Part shown: positions 1-9,064 of the stretch, piece after piece
Layout: every line of letters starts with the position of its first letter
Position numbering within the stretch: the first letter of the stretch is position 1
The notes under the pieces: generated by a model
Told to the model about the DNA's origin: nothing
The model's database searches: none
What the model saw: the letters and a program-made list of their open reading frames with translations, nothing else
From: Pseudomonadota bacterium
GTDB taxonomy: Bacteria > Pseudomonadota > Gammaproteobacteria > Steroidobacterales > Steroidobacteraceae
Assembly: GCA_021779535.1 (NCBI GenBank)
Contig: JAJYAM010000021.1
Span: forward strand, 1-36,961
Direction: 5' to 3'
DNA: 36,961 bases
Translations under genes and position numbers: made by a program

Positions 1-123
1 TCCAAACTTCTCCGCCATCACCTTCGTCAGCGCCGCCGTCAGGGTCGTCTTGCCATGGTCCACATGCCCAATCGTCCCCACGTTCACGTGCGGCTTCGTT
101 CGCTCAAACTTCCCCTTCGACAC
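1..123 (-). CDS. tuf: Elongation factor Tu, N-terminal part (cut by window edge)
   Basis: The first 41 codons of EF-Tu are present; the rest lies beyond the left edge. EF-Tu carries aminoacyl-tRNA to the ribosomal A site as a GTP complex in the cytoplasm. The translation opens [20 protein letters not shown] and reaches the P-loop GHVDHGKTT, which is diagnostic of the family. The start is GTG at 121-123, preceded by the Shine-Dalgarno-like GAGAGG about 8 bases upstream. It is the last visible gene of the str operon, 51 bases after fusA. Identity is certain; whether a second tuf copy exists elsewhere cannot be seen. Confidence 0.96.
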   Translation of the reverse strand, partial: MSKGKFERTKPHVNVGTIGHVDHGKTTLTAALTKVMAEKFG

Positions 124-174
124 GGCAGGTACCTCTCAAGAATAATTTGGATTGGATGTGTGGATCGGTTGGCT

Positions 175-2268
175 TCAGGAAGCCTTCTTCAGCACGGCTT
201 CGGCGACGTTGCCCGGCACTTCCAGGTATTTCGCGAACTCCATCGTGTAGTTCGCGCGACCCTGGCTCATCGAGCGCATCGCGGTGGAATACTGGAACAT
301 CTCGGCGAGCGGCACCTCGGCGGTGACGACCTTTCCGGACGGCGAGTCCTCCATGCCGATGATCTGGCCGCGCCGGCGGTTGAGGTCGCCGACGATGTCG
401 CCGTAATACTCTTCCGGCGTGACCACCTCGACCTTCATGATCGGCTCGAGAAGCACGGGCTTGGCCTTGCGGACGCCGTCCTTGAAGCCCAGCGAGGCGG
501 CGATCTTGAACGCCATCTCGTTGGAATCCACGTCGTGGTACGAGCCGTCGTACAGGGTCACGCGGACGTCGACGACGGGATAGCCGGCGATCACGCCGGT
601 CTGCACCGCCTCCTGCACGCCCTTGTCGACCGCCGGGATGAACTCGCGCGGCACCGCGCCGCCGACGATCGCATTGACGAATTCGTAGCCCTTGCCGTGC
701 TCGAGCGGCTCGAGGCGCAACCACACGTGGCCATACTGGCCGCGGCCGCCCGACTGGCGGACGAACTTGCCTTCGGTCTCGACCTTCGCGCGGATGGTCT
801 CGCGGTAGGCGACCTGCGGCTTGCCGACGTTCGCCTCGACCTTGAACTCACGCTTCATCCGGTCGACGATGATCTCGAGGTGCAGCTCCCCCATCCCCGA
901 GATGATCGTCTGGCCCGATTCCTGATCGGTGTGGACGCGGAACGAGGGATCTTCCTTCGCCAGACGCTGCAGCGCAATACCCATTTTCTCCTGGTCGGCC
1001 TTGGTCTTCGGCTCCACCGCGACGGAGATCACCGGTTCGGGGAACTCCATCTTCTCGAGGATGATGACCTCGTCGGGATCACACAGCGTGTCCCCGGTCG
1101 TCACGTCCTTCAACCCGACCGCAGCGGCGATGTCGCCGGCATGCACTTCCTTGATCTCGGATCGGTCGCTCGCGTGCATCTGCAGCAGGCGGCCGATCCG
1201 CTCATTGCGGTTCTTGTTCGGCACGTGGACCTGGTCGCCCGAACTCAACGTCCCGGAATACACGCGGAAGAACGTGAGGTTGCCGACGAACGGATCGGTC
1301 AGGATCTTGAACGCCAGCGCGGCGAACGGCTCGTCGTCGACCGCGTGGCGCGCCAGCGGCTCGCCGTCGTCGCTTTGACCCTTGACCGCCGGCACGTCGG
1401 CCGGCGACGGCATGTACTCGATCACGGCGTCGAGCACCGCCTGGACGCCCTTGTTCTTGAACGCCGAGCCGCAGGTCACGAGACAGATCTCGTTCTTCAG
1501 CGCACGCGCCCGCAAGCCGCGCTTGATCTGCGTGTCGGTGAGATCGCCGGTCTCGAGGTACTGGTCGAGCAGTTCCTCGTCGCCCTCGGCCGCGACTTCG
1601 ATCATCTTCGAACGCCAGGCTTTGCAGTCCTCGCGCATCGACGCCGGGATGTCGCGGTATTCGAAGCGCATCCCCTGCGTCTCGTCGTCCCACCAGATCG
1701 CCTTCATCTTGACCAGGTCGACGACACCCTCGAAGTGGTCCTCCGCCCCGATCGGCAGCTGGATCGGCACGGGATTGCCGCGCAGGCGGGTGCGGATCTG
1801 GTCCACGCAGCGCAGGAAGTTCGCGCCGGCGCGATCCATCTTGTTCACGAAAGCGACCCGCGGCACGTGGTACTTGTTCATCTGCCGCCAGACGGTCTCG
1901 GACTGCGGCTGCACGCCCGACACCGCGCAGTAGACCGCGATCGCCGAGTCCAGCACGCGCAGGCTGCGCTCGACCTCGATCGTGAAGTCGACGTGTCCCG
2001 GCGTATCGATGATGTTGATCCGATGCTCCGGGAACTGCTTGTCCATCCCCTTCCAGAAGCAGGTCGTCGCGGCCGCGGTGATCGTGATCCCGCGCTCCTG
2101 TTCCTGCTCCATGTAGTCCATCACGGCCGCGCCGTCATGCACTTCGCCGATCTTGTGCGACACGCCGGTATAGAACAGGATGCGCTCCGTCGCAGTCGTC
2201 TTTCCGGCATCGATGTGCGCGGAAATACCGATGTTCCGATAGCGCTCGATGGGCGTCGTACGTGCCAC
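175..2268 (-). CDS. fusA: Elongation factor G
   Basis: EF-G, 697 residues, the usual full length. It is the cytoplasmic translocase GTPase that moves tRNA and mRNA through the ribosome and acts in ribosome recycling. The P-loop AHIDAGKTT lies near residues 17-25, switch region [11 protein letters not shown] follows, and the DTPGHVDF and NKMDRAG GTPase motifs are intact. Domains II-V continue to the end without a break. The start is GTG at 2266-2268 behind a strong AGGAAAGGA ribosome site. That site directly abuts the T-run of an intrinsic terminator (2280-2309), so fusA expression may be set separately from rpsG. It lies between rpsG (123 bases upstream) and tuf. Confidence 0.98.
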   Translation of the reverse strand: MARTTPIERYRNIGISAHIDAGKTTATERILFYTGVSHKIGEVHDGAAVMDYMEQEQERGITITAAATTCFWKGMDKQFPEHRINIIDTPGHVDFTIEVERSLRVLDSAIAVYCAVSGVQPQSETVWRQMNKYHVPRVAFVNKMDRAGANFLRCVDQIRTRLRGNPVPIQLPIGAEDHFEGVVDLVKMKAIWWDDETQGMRFEYRDIPASMREDCKAWRSKMIEVAAEGDEELLDQYLETGDLTDTQIKRGLRARALKNEICLVTCGSAFKNKGVQAVLDAVIEYMPSPADVPAVKGQSDDGEPLARHAVDDEPFAALAFKILTDPFVGNLTFFRVYSGTLSSGDQVHVPNKNRNERIGRLLQMHASDRSEIKEVHAGDIAAAVGLKDVTTGDTLCDPDEVIILEKMEFPEPVISVAVEPKTKADQEKMGIALQRLAKEDPSFRVHTDQESGQTIISGMGELHLEIIVDRMKREFKVEANVGKPQVAYRETIRAKVETEGKFVRQSGGRGQYGHVWLRLEPLEHGKGYEFVNAIVGGAVPREFIPAVDKGVQEAVQTGVIAGYPVVDVRVTLYDGSYHDVDSNEMAFKIAASLGFKDGVRKAKPVLLEPIMKVEVVTPEEYYGDIVGDLNRRRGQIIGMEDSPSGKVVTAEVPLAEMFQYSTAMRSMSQGRANYTMEFAKYLEVPGNVAEAVLKKAS

Positions 2269-2279
2269 GGTCCTTTCCT

Positions 2280-2309
2280 AAAAAAAATCCGGCGGCCCCG
2301 CGGGCCGCC
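2280..2309 (-). terminator. Intrinsic terminator between rpsG and fusA
   Basis: On the minus strand a perfect 8-bp G+C stem (arms 2302-2309 and 2291-2298, 3-base loop) is followed by GGA and eight consecutive T residues (2287-2280). This is the classical Rho-independent terminator shape. It is inside the str operon, and the T-run runs straight into the fusA ribosome-binding site. It should lower fusA-tuf transcription relative to rpsL-rpsG, or act as an attenuator if translation or a ribosomal protein prevents hairpin formation. The structure is seen directly; its effect is inferred. Confidence 0.8.
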
Positions 2310-2391
2310 ATCGAAGAAACTTCGCGGCTCGCGGCGCGCCGCGACCGGCGAGCCCGCGCCCGGGCGCGATCGCACCGGGGCGCGGATCTCC

Positions 2392-2880
<489 letters not shown>

Positions 2881-2891
2881 CTACCGTTGAT

Positions 2892-3266
2892 TCACTTCTT
2901 GGGACGCTTCGCGCCGTACTTCGAACGGCTCTGGCGCCGGTCGTTCACGCCGGCGCAATCCAGTGCGCCGCGGACCGTGTGGTATCGCACGCCCGGGAGA
3001 TCCTTCACACGGCCCCCGCGGATCAGCACGACCGAGTGCTCCTGAAGATTGTGCCCTTCGCCGCCGATGTAGCTCGAAACCTCGTAGCCGTTCGTCAGCC
3101 GCACGCGGCACACCTTGCGCAGCGCCGAATTCGGCTTCTTCGGCGTCGTCGTGTAGACGCGGGTGCACACGCCGCGCTTCTGCGGCGAAGCCGCGAGGGC
3201 CGGAACTTTCGATTTCCACGCCGGTTCTTTGCGGCCGGTGCGGATTAATTGTGTCGTCGTCGCCAT
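2892..3266 (-). CDS. rpsL: 30S ribosomal protein S12
   Basis: S12, 124 residues, full length. It lies at the subunit interface near the decoding centre. [12 protein letters not shown] (from residue 41) and [17 protein letters not shown] (from residue 84) are intact. K43 and K88, the positions whose mutation gives streptomycin resistance (E. coli K42 and K87 without Met), are wild type, so this copy predicts sensitivity. D89, the residue that RimO methylthiolates in E. coli, is present. ATG at 3264-3266 follows an AAGGCAG ribosome site. It is the first gene of the operon, about 118 bases downstream of a strong promoter. Confidence 0.98.
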   Translation of the reverse strand: MATTTQLIRTGRKEPAWKSKVPALAASPQKRGVCTRVYTTTPKKPNSALRKVCRVRLTNGYEVSSYIGGEGHNLQEHSVVLIRGGRVKDLPGVRYHTVRGALDCAGVNDRRQSRSKYGAKRPKK

Positions 3267-3300
3267 ATCTGCCTTGTTGAGGGAATCCCAATAACTTCGA

Positions 3301-3326
3301 GGAGCCGTCCCCGCAGGGGCGGCTCC
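3301..3326 (-). promoter_or_regulatory. Leader hairpin of the str operon
   Basis: Between the promoter and rpsL a strong hairpin can form: arms GGAGCCG and CGGCTCC continue into CCCC/GGGG around a GCA loop, with one bulged base at 3308. In the minus-strand direction it is followed by TCGAAGTTATTG, not a T-run, so it does not look like an intrinsic terminator. It lies in the 5' leader of the ribosomal-protein transcript. It may protect the 5' end or be a binding site for a ribosomal protein; which of these is not shown by the sequence. Confidence 0.5.
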
Positions 3327-3383
3327 GGTCCGGTGAAACAGCCTGACGCGGGACTTTCAGTTGCCCGGCGACAAAGGCCGGCG

Positions 3384-3412
3384 ATTGTAGGAACGCGCTG
3401 CGATCATGTCAA
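3384..3412 (-). promoter_or_regulatory. Strong sigma70 promoter of the str operon
   Basis: The minus strand carries a perfect -35 hexamer TTGACA (3412-3407), exactly 17 bases, then TACAAT as -10 (3389-3384), one base off consensus. Transcription should start near 3377, giving a leader of about 110 bases before rpsL. This is the best promoter match in the window and fits a highly expressed translation operon. It starts about 70 bases after the stop of the upstream homocysteine methyltransferase gene, so the str operon does not depend on read-through from that gene. Confidence 0.9.
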
Positions 3413-3483
3413 GGAGGTTGCTGCAACGCAACGTCGGTGGACGGCCCCGCCCGACCGACCGGGTTCCGAACGGTCGATTCGGA

Positions 3484-4542
3484 TCAGGCCTCGCCCGCGC
3501 GAGGGGTGCGCCGCCGCGTCCCGCGTCGCGCGATCGCCCCCGGCGCCGCGCCCGCCTGACGGTCCATGTCCCCGCGCAGTTGCGCGGTCGCGCCGGCGGA
3601 GAGCGCCCCGAGCCGCGCCTCGATCGCCGCGACCGTCGGCACGGGGCCGCGCACGTGCGACTCCAACGCCGCGCGCATCGCGCGCAAATGCTCGGGCGTC
3701 GTGCCGCAGCAGCCGCCGATGATCCGCGCCCCCGCATCGAGCGCGAGGCGCGCGTACTCCGCCATCAACTCCGGGGTCCCGTCGAACCGGATCGCGCCGT
3801 CCACGTACTGCGGAATCCCGCAGTTCGCCTTCGCGACGAGGATCGCGGACGGGTCGGCCGCGGCCGCGAGGTTCACGATCGACGCGACCAGCTCGGCCGC
3901 GCCGACGCCGCAATTGCTGCCGCAGGCCGCCAGGTGATGCTCGCGGCACAACCCGGCGAGATCGGCCGGGGCGATGCCCATCATCGTCCGTCCGTTCGTG
4001 TCGAAACTCAGGGTCGTGACCACCGGCAGCCCCGTGCGCTGCGCGCCCTCGATCGCGGCTTCGGTCTCGTCGGTGGAGGACATCGTCTCGATCCACAGGA
4101 TGTCCGCGCCGCCGCGCGCGAGCGCGGCCGCCTGCTCGGCGAAGGCCTCGCGGGCCGCGTCCTTCGAGAGCGGTCCGAGCGGCTCCAGGATTTCACCGGT
4201 CGGACCCATGCTGCCGCCGACCAGCACGACGCGGTCGGCCCGATCCGTCTCGGCCCGCGCGAGCCGCGCCGCGGCCTCGTTCAGCTCGGCGACGCGCCCT
4301 TCGGCGCGGTGCAGCTTCAGCCGATGCCGCGTGCCCCCGAAGCTGTTCGTCAACAGGATATCCGCACCGGCGTCGATGAAGCGGCGGTGCAGGTCGCGCA
4401 CCTGGTCCGGCTGGGTCGTGTTCCACAGCTCCGGCGCGTCGCCGGACGTCAGGCCGCGCGCGAACAGATTGCTGCCCATCGCGCCGTCGGCGAGGAGCCA
4501 CGGCCGTTGCGCGAGCAATGCGGTCAAGCGGTCGGTCGGCAT
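3484..4542 (-). CDS. Zinc-dependent homocysteine S-methyltransferase family protein
   Basis: 352 residues. This family transfers a methyl group from betaine, S-methylmethionine or a related donor to homocysteine, giving methionine in the cytoplasm. The zinc-thiolate set is visible: Cys211 in GSNCG and Cys278-Cys279 in GGCCGT. The N-terminal ADGAMGSNL and LTNSFGGTRHRL motifs are also intact. It resembles bacterial betaine-homocysteine methyltransferases and the MetH homocysteine domain, but no cobalamin or folate domain is attached. The last 40 or so residues are Arg/Ala-rich and low complexity. ATG at 4540-4542 is preferred over a GTG seven codons earlier (4561-4563); neither has a strong ribosome site. 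It lies 63 bases downstream of cysNC. The methyl donor cannot be read from sequence. Confidence 0.85.
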   Translation of the reverse strand: MPTDRLTALLAQRPWLLADGAMGSNLFARGLTSGDAPELWNTTQPDQVRDLHRRFIDAGADILLTNSFGGTRHRLKLHRAEGRVAELNEAAARLARAETDRADRVVLVGGSMGPTGEILEPLGPLSKDAAREAFAEQAAALARGGADILWIETMSSTDETEAAIEGAQRTGLPVVTTLSFDTNGRTMMGIAPADLAGLCREHHLAACGSNCGVGAAELVASIVNLAAAADPSAILVAKANCGIPQYVDGAIRFDGTPELMAEYARLALDAGARIIGGCCGTTPEHLRAMRAALESHVRGPVPTVAAIEARLGALSAGATAQLRGDMDRQAGAAPGAIARRGTRRRTPRAGEA

Positions 4543-4605
4543 CGTTCGGGTTCCGGGTACCACGGGACGATCGAGCTTACCACGGGCTCGCCCGCGGGTC
4601 CGCGC

Positions 4606-6516
4606 TCAGGCGCCGACGACGATGCCGCGGCGTTCGAGCTCGCCGAGGATCGCGAGCGCCGCTTCCTCGGCGCCGATCGACGTGGTGTCCACGCGGATCT
4701 CGGCGTTCTCCGGCGCCTCGTATGGCGAGTCGATCCCGGTGAAGTTGCGCAATTGCCCCTGCCGCGCCTTCTTGTACAGTCCCTTCACGTCCCGGCCCTC
4801 GGCGACCGCGAGCGGCGTGTCGACGTAGACCTCGAGGAACTCGCCGTCCGCGAACAGCGCGCGCGCCATCCGCCGCTCGCTGCTGAACGGCGAGATGAAC
4901 GAAACCAGCACGATCAAGCCGGCGTCGACCATCAGCTTCGCGACCTCGGCGACCCGGCGGATGTTCTCGACCCGATCGGCATCCGTGAATCCGAGGTCCT
5001 TGTTCAAGCCGTGCCGCACGTTGTCGCCGTCCAGCAGGTAGGTGTGCCGCCCGCGCGCATGCAGGCGTTTCTCGAGGAAGTTCGCGATCGTCGATTTGCC
5101 GGCGCCCGACAAACCGGTGAACCAGAGCACGCAGGGGTCGTGCCCCTTCAGCCGCGCACGCGCGACCTTGTTCACGTCGAGCGCCTGCCAATGCACGTTC
5201 TGCGACCGCCGCAGCGCGAACCGCAGCATCCCGGCCCCGACCGTCTGATGGGTCATCCGATCGATCAGGATGAACGCGCCGGTCGTGCGGTTCTCCTCGT
5301 ACGGGTCGAACGCGATCGATCGATCGAGTTCCAGATCGCACACGCCGATCTCGTTGATCTCGAGGCTCGTCGCCGCGAGGCGCTCGAGCGTGTTCACGTT
5401 GAGCTTGTACTTCAACGGCATCACGGTCGCGGCAACGGTCTTCGTCGCGATCTTCATCACGTAGGAACGCCCGCGCAGCATCGGTTGCTCGTGCATCCAT
5501 ACCACGGTCGCCTCGAACTCGTCGGCGACCGCGGGCGCCGAATCGGGATGCGAGAGCACGTCGCCGCGACTGACGTCGATCTCGTCGCGCAAGGTGACGG
5601 TGACCGACTGCCCGGCGACCGCGACCGGCAGGTCGCGGTCGCCGCCGAGTATCCGCGTCACGACGCTCTGCGTTCCGGCCGGACCGACGCGCACGGGATC
5701 GCCGACTCGCAGCGCGCCGCTCGCGATCAGGCCCGCGAACCCCCGGAAATCCGCGTTCGGTCGATTGACCCATTGCACCGGCAGACGGAACGGCAGCCGC
5801 TGCATCCGGTCCTCGTCGACCTCGACCGACTCGAGGTATTCGAGCAAGGTCGGTCCGCGATACCACGGCGTGCGCGCGCTCCGATCGACGACGTTGTCGC
5901 CGTTGACCGCGCTGATCGGCAGGCAAGCGACGTTGGCGATCCCGATGCGCTGCGCGAATTCGAGGTATTCGTCGCGGATCTCCTCGAATCGTCGTTCGGA
6001 GTAGTCGACGAGGTCCATCTTGTTGACCGCGAGCGCGACGTCGCGGAGACCGAGCAGGGAAACGATGGTGCTGTGGCGCCGCGTCTGCGTGAGCAGTCCC
6101 TTGCGCGCATCGACGAGGATCAATGCGGCGTCCGCGGTCGACGCGCCGGTGACCATGTTCCGGGTGTACTGCTCGTGCCCGGGCGTGTCCGCGACGATGA
6201 ACTTGCGCTTGTCGGTCGCGAAGAACCGATAGGCCACGTCGATCGTGATGCCCTGTTCCCGCTCGGCCGAGAGTCCGTCGAGCAGGCGCGCGAAGTCCAG
6301 CGCACCGCCGGTCGAGCCGGCTTGTCGGGACTCGCGCTGCAGGGCTTCCAGATGATCCTCGAACAAGGTCTTCGCGTCGTACAGCAGCCGGCCGATCAGC
6401 GAGCTCTTGCCGTCGTCGACGCTGCCGCAGGTGATGAAGCGCAACAGCCGCTTGCGTTGCTGCGACTCGAGGTACTCGCGGACCTCCCCCGGAATCGCGT
6501 CGCTCTGTTCGGCCAT
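4606..6516 (-). CDS. cysNC: Bifunctional sulfate adenylyltransferase subunit 1 / adenylylsulfate kinase (CysN-CysC fusion)
   Basis: 636 residues. The N-terminal EF-Tu-like GTPase drives formation of APS by CysD; the C-terminal kinase phosphorylates APS to PAPS for sulfate assimilation or sulfation. The GTPase P-loop GSVDDGKSS is at residues 31-39, with [12 protein letters not shown] and NKMDLVD following. The kinase begins near residue 457, with P-loop GLSGAGKST at 468-476, DGDNVRHGL, and the FISPF segment near 540-544. ATG at 6514-6516 shares its A with the cysD TGA stop (TGATG), so the pair is translationally coupled. The fused form occurs in many proteobacteria. No cysH, cysI or cysG is in the window, so the fate of PAPS (sulfite or sulfate esters) is open. 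Confidence 0.96.
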   Translation of the reverse strand: MAEQSDAIPGEVREYLESQQRKRLLRFITCGSVDDGKSSLIGRLLYDAKTLFEDHLEALQRESRQAGSTGGALDFARLLDGLSAEREQGITIDVAYRFFATDKRKFIVADTPGHEQYTRNMVTGASTADAALILVDARKGLLTQTRRHSTIVSLLGLRDVALAVNKMDLVDYSERRFEEIRDEYLEFAQRIGIANVACLPISAVNGDNVVDRSARTPWYRGPTLLEYLESVEVDEDRMQRLPFRLPVQWVNRPNADFRGFAGLIASGALRVGDPVRVGPAGTQSVVTRILGGDRDLPVAVAGQSVTVTLRDEIDVSRGDVLSHPDSAPAVADEFEATVVWMHEQPMLRGRSYVMKIATKTVAATVMPLKYKLNVNTLERLAATSLEINEIGVCDLELDRSIAFDPYEENRTTGAFILIDRMTHQTVGAGMLRFALRRSQNVHWQALDVNKVARARLKGHDPCVLWFTGLSGAGKSTIANFLEKRLHARGRHTYLLDGDNVRHGLNKDLGFTDADRVENIRRVAEVAKLMVDAGLIVLVSFISPFSSERRMARALFADGEFLEVYVDTPLAVAEGRDVKGLYKKARQGQLRNFTGIDSPYEAPENAEIRVDTTSIGAEEAALAILGELERRGIVVGA

Positions 6517-7418
6517 CAGAAATAGCCCTCCTGCTTCTTCTTCTCCATCGAGGATGCGGAATCCTGGTCGATCAACCGGCCCTGCCGCTCCGAGGTGCGC
6601 GCGAGCAGCATCTCGCGAATCACCGCCGGCAGCGTGTCGGCGTCGCTCTCGACCGCGCCGGTCAACGGATAACAGCCGAGCGTCCGGAAGCGCACGCGCC
6701 GCAGCTGCGGCCGCTCGCCGGGCGCGAGCGGCATGCGGTCGTCGTCCACCACGATCAACGCGCCGTCGCGCTCGACGACCGGCCGCTCCGCGGCCAGGTA
6801 GAGCGAGACGATCGGGATGTTCTCGAGATGGACGTACTGCCACACGTCGAGCTCGGTCCAGTTCGACAGCGGGAACACCCGGAACGACTCGCCGCGGTGC
6901 TTGCGCGCGTTGTACAGGTTCCAGAGTTCCGGCCGCTGGTTCTTCGGATCCCAATGGTGTTGCGCGGTGCGGAAAGAGAAGATCCGCTCCTTCGCGCGCG
7001 ATTTCTCCTCGTCGCGGCGCGCGCCGCCGAACGCGGCGTCGAAGCCGAATTCGTCGAGAGCCCGCCGCAGTCCCTGCGTCTTCCACACGTCGGTGTGCAC
7101 CGCCGAGCCGTGCGTGAACGGGTTGATGCCGAGCTCGAGCGCTTCCGGATTCCGGTACACGCGCAATTCGATGCCGGGCTCGCGCGCGACCTGGTCGCGC
7201 ATCGCGTACATCTCGCGGAACTTCCAGGTCGTGTCGACGTGCAGCAGCGGGAAGGGCAGCGGTGCCGGATGGAACGCCTTGCGGGCGAGATGCAGCATCA
7301 CCGAGCTGTCCTTGCCGATCGAGTAGAGCATCACCGGATTTTCGGTCTCGGCGACGACCTCGCGCATCACGTGGATACTCTCGGCTTCGAGCCGCTGCAG
7401 GTGGGTCAGGTGGTGCAT
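6516..7418 (-). CDS. cysD: Sulfate adenylyltransferase subunit 2
   Basis: 300 residues, normal length. It is the catalytic ATP-sulfurylase subunit that makes adenylylsulfate from sulfate and ATP, in complex with CysN. The PP-loop of the PAPS-reductase/ATP-pyrophosphatase superfamily is SIGKDSSV at residues 33-40. [31 protein letters not shown] and [14 protein letters not shown] are family blocks. The ATG at 7416-7418 begins [15 protein letters not shown], as in other CysD proteins. It is upstream of and coupled to cysNC. Two inverted repeats (7422-7435 and 7443-7462) lie in front of it and may be operators. Confidence 0.97.
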   Translation of the reverse strand: MHHLTHLQRLEAESIHVMREVVAETENPVMLYSIGKDSSVMLHLARKAFHPAPLPFPLLHVDTTWKFREMYAMRDQVAREPGIELRVYRNPEALELGINPFTHGSAVHTDVWKTQGLRRALDEFGFDAAFGGARRDEEKSRAKERIFSFRTAQHHWDPKNQRPELWNLYNARKHRGESFRVFPLSNWTELDVWQYVHLENIPIVSLYLAAERPVVERDGALIVVDDDRMPLAPGERPQLRRVRFRTLGCYPLTGAVESDADTLPAVIREMLLARTSERQGRLIDQDSASSMEKKKQEGYF

Positions 7419-7421
7419 GGA

Positions 7422-7435
7422 CTCAACGGGTTGAG
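7422..7435. repeat. Inverted repeat at the cysD ribosome-binding region
   Basis: CTCAAC-GG-GTTGAG is a perfect 6-bp inverted repeat with a 2-base centre, ending 4 bases before the cysD ATG. It covers the place where a ribosome-binding site would be expected, and no clear purine-rich site is otherwise seen. It could be an operator or a small RNA hairpin that limits initiation. A chance occurrence is possible. Confidence 0.3.
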
Positions 7436-7442
7436 AGGGACC

Positions 7443-7462
7443 CGGGCAGTATAGACTGCCCG
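7443..7462 (-). promoter_or_regulatory. Palindrome over a candidate cysD -10 box
   Basis: CGGGCAGT-ATAG-ACTGCCCG is a perfect 8-bp inverted repeat with a 4-base centre. On the minus strand its centre forms TATACT (7453-7448), a good -10 box. A weak -35 candidate, TGGACG (7478-7473), stands 19 bases upstream. The palindrome is 25 bases from the cysD start and 33 bases after the end of the CBS-protein gene. It could be a repressor site for cysD-cysNC or a hairpin ending the CBS transcript; no T-run follows, which favours the operator reading. Confidence 0.45.
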
Positions 7463-7495
7463 CCCGGCCTTCCGTCCAGCGAACCCGTTCGCAGT

Positions 7496-7945
7496 TCAGC
7501 GACGCGCGCGTTGTTCCCGCCGCCGGCCTCTTTCGACGATGTCGAGGAGCGAGCCGATCTCGTCCGTGAGGTGGCGCAGCATGTCGTCCAGCGTGACGAT
7601 GCCGACCGCCGCGCCGCGCCCGTCCACGACCGGAATGCGCCGCACGCCCTGCGCGCGCATCCGCTGGATCACTTCCGCGGTGTCCTCGGATTCGGTCGCG
7701 ATCACCACCGGGTGGCCGATCAACGCGCCGACGGTCGTGGTGGCCGGGTCGAGCGCGTTGCCGAGAACCTCGATCGCGAGGTCGCGGTCGGTGACCACGC
7801 CGAGCGGGATCCGCTCTTCTTCCGGGTCGTCGACGACGACCAGATCGCCGACATGGTGATGGCGCATCAATCGCGCCGCCTCGATCGCGGTCGTCGCGGA
7901 CCCGCAGCAGGCGACGTCCATCGTGCACACGTCCTTCAACAGCAT
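7496..7945 (-). CDS. Tandem CBS-domain protein
   Basis: 149 residues made almost entirely of two CBS motifs (about 7-65 and 73-135). Such pairs form a Bateman module that binds adenine nucleotides such as AMP, ATP or S-adenosylmethionine. The motif blocks [13 protein letters not shown] and [13 protein letters not shown] mark the ends of the two repeats. There is no enzyme domain, signal peptide or membrane segment. The C-terminus is basic ([11 protein letters not shown]). ATG at 7943-7945 lies 23 bases after the phosphofructokinase stop, so the two are probably co-transcribed. Its job is unknown; an energy-sensing role next to a glycolytic kinase is an inference from context only. Confidence 0.85.
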   Translation of the reverse strand: MLLKDVCTMDVACCGSATTAIEAARLMRHHHVGDLVVVDDPEEERIPLGVVTDRDLAIEVLGNALDPATTTVGALIGHPVVIATESEDTAEVIQRMRAQGVRRIPVVDGRGAAVGIVTLDDMLRHLTDEIGSLLDIVERGRRREQRARR

Positions 7946-7968
7946 CGCAGCACCTCCGTTGGCGTCCG

Positions 7969-8940
7969 TTATCTCGCCAGCACCCGCGCCAGCTCGAGCA
8001 GCCGGACGTCGGCGCGGCGCGTCTTGCCCGCGACCTCGTCGAGCGCCGTCTCGGCCGGTTTGCCGTCGCGCAGACCGATCAGTCGTCCGTAGCGGCGCCC
8101 GACCGCGGCGTCGATCGCGGCGGCCCCGAGCGTCGTGCCGAGCATGCGGTCGAACGCGCCGGGCGCGCCGCCCCGCTGGACGTGGCCGAGCTTCGTCAAG
8201 CGCATCTCGAAACCCAGCCGCTCGCGATGCGCCCGGAAATAGTCCATCAGCGCGTCGCCGTCGTGTGCGGCGCCCTCCGCGACGACGGCGATCGCATGGC
8301 TCTTGCCGCGCGCATACGCGGCACGCAATTCCTCGGCGACGGTCGCCGGATCGGTGGCCTCCTCCGGCACCACGATCGCCTCGGCGCCGCCGGCGAGTCC
8401 GGCGGTCAGCGCAAGATACCCGCAGTCTCGCCCCATCACTTCGACGAGGAACGCCCGTCGCATCGACGCCGCGGTGACCCGGAGGCGATCGATCGATTGC
8501 AGCGCGACGTCGACCGCGGTGGTCGCGCCGATCGTGACGTCGGCACCGTACAGATCGTTGTCGATGGTCGAGGCGATCCCGATCACCGGTGCGCCCTGCC
8601 GGGCGAGCTCGTGCGCACCGGTCTGCGAGCCGTTCCCACCGATCACGACCAGGGCCGCGATGCCCGCGGTCTCGAGCGACCGCAGCGCCTGCGCGCGGCC
8701 CGCCTCCGTGCGCAAGGTCTCGCAACGCGTGGTACCGAGCATCGTGCCGCCGAGGTGCATCACCCCGCCGACTTCCCGCGGGCCGAGCGGCCGCCAGTCG
8801 CCGGCGATCAAGCCGGTGTAGCCGTGACGAAAGCCCGCGACCTCGAAGCCCGCGGCGATCCCGCTGCGCACGACCGCCCGGATCGCCGCGTTCATCCCGG
8901 GCGCGTCGCCACCGCTGGTCAATACGCCGATGCGCGCCAT
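7969..8940 (-). CDS. pfkA: 6-phosphofructokinase, PfkA family
   Basis: 323 residues, close to E. coli PfkA and collinear with its numbering. The family phosphorylates fructose 6-phosphate to the 1,6-bisphosphate in glycolysis. Seen: the N-terminal [18 protein letters not shown] nucleotide loop, GTTR with Arg72, the catalytic TIDND (Asp127 and Asp129), and [10 protein letters not shown]. Gly104 points to ATP rather than pyrophosphate as donor, and position 124 is Ser, not the Lys of pyrophosphate enzymes. Unusually, position 103 is Asn (GGNGS) instead of the Asp that helps bind Mg-ATP in E. coli. ATG at 8938-8940 follows a GAGGCGG ribosome site. It is 124 bases downstream of the glycosyltransferase gene and 23 bases upstream of the CBS gene. 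Confidence 0.9.
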   Translation of the reverse strand: MARIGVLTSGGDAPGMNAAIRAVVRSGIAAGFEVAGFRHGYTGLIAGDWRPLGPREVGGVMHLGGTMLGTTRCETLRTEAGRAQALRSLETAGIAALVVIGGNGSQTGAHELARQGAPVIGIASTIDNDLYGADVTIGATTAVDVALQSIDRLRVTAASMRRAFLVEVMGRDCGYLALTAGLAGGAEAIVVPEEATDPATVAEELRAAYARGKSHAIAVVAEGAAHDGDALMDYFRAHRERLGFEMRLTKLGHVQRGGAPGAFDRMLGTTLGAAAIDAAVGRRYGRLIGLRDGKPAETALDEVAGKTRRADVRLLELARVLAR

Positions 8941-9064
8941 GGGTTCGCCTGCCGCCTCGAGGTTTTCGCCGGTCGAAGATTAATACCGGGGTCGGGGTGC
9001 GCGCATGCGGAGGGCCCGCGACCCGCTAGGTAATCGCCGCAGATCGCGTGCCCGGTGTCGCCCC

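Noticed and set aside
171-184. GGCTTC-AG-GAAGCC inverted repeat at the end of fusA as a terminator
   Set aside because: It is short, overlaps the fusA stop codon and has no T-run on the minus strand; tuf follows closely.
2355-2368. CGCGCCCGGGCGCG palindrome between rpsG and fusA as a regulatory site
   Set aside because: Pure G+C palindromes of this size are expected often in DNA of this composition; no other support.
3406-6525. A 1039-codon open frame on the plus strand
   Set aside because: It lies opposite the homocysteine methyltransferase and cysNC genes and has the same artefactual composition; no ribosome site or motif.
6517-7086. An N-terminal extension of CysNC by 190 codons
   Set aside because: The extra codons are a shifted reading of cysD; the real start is the ATG overlapping the cysD stop at 6516.
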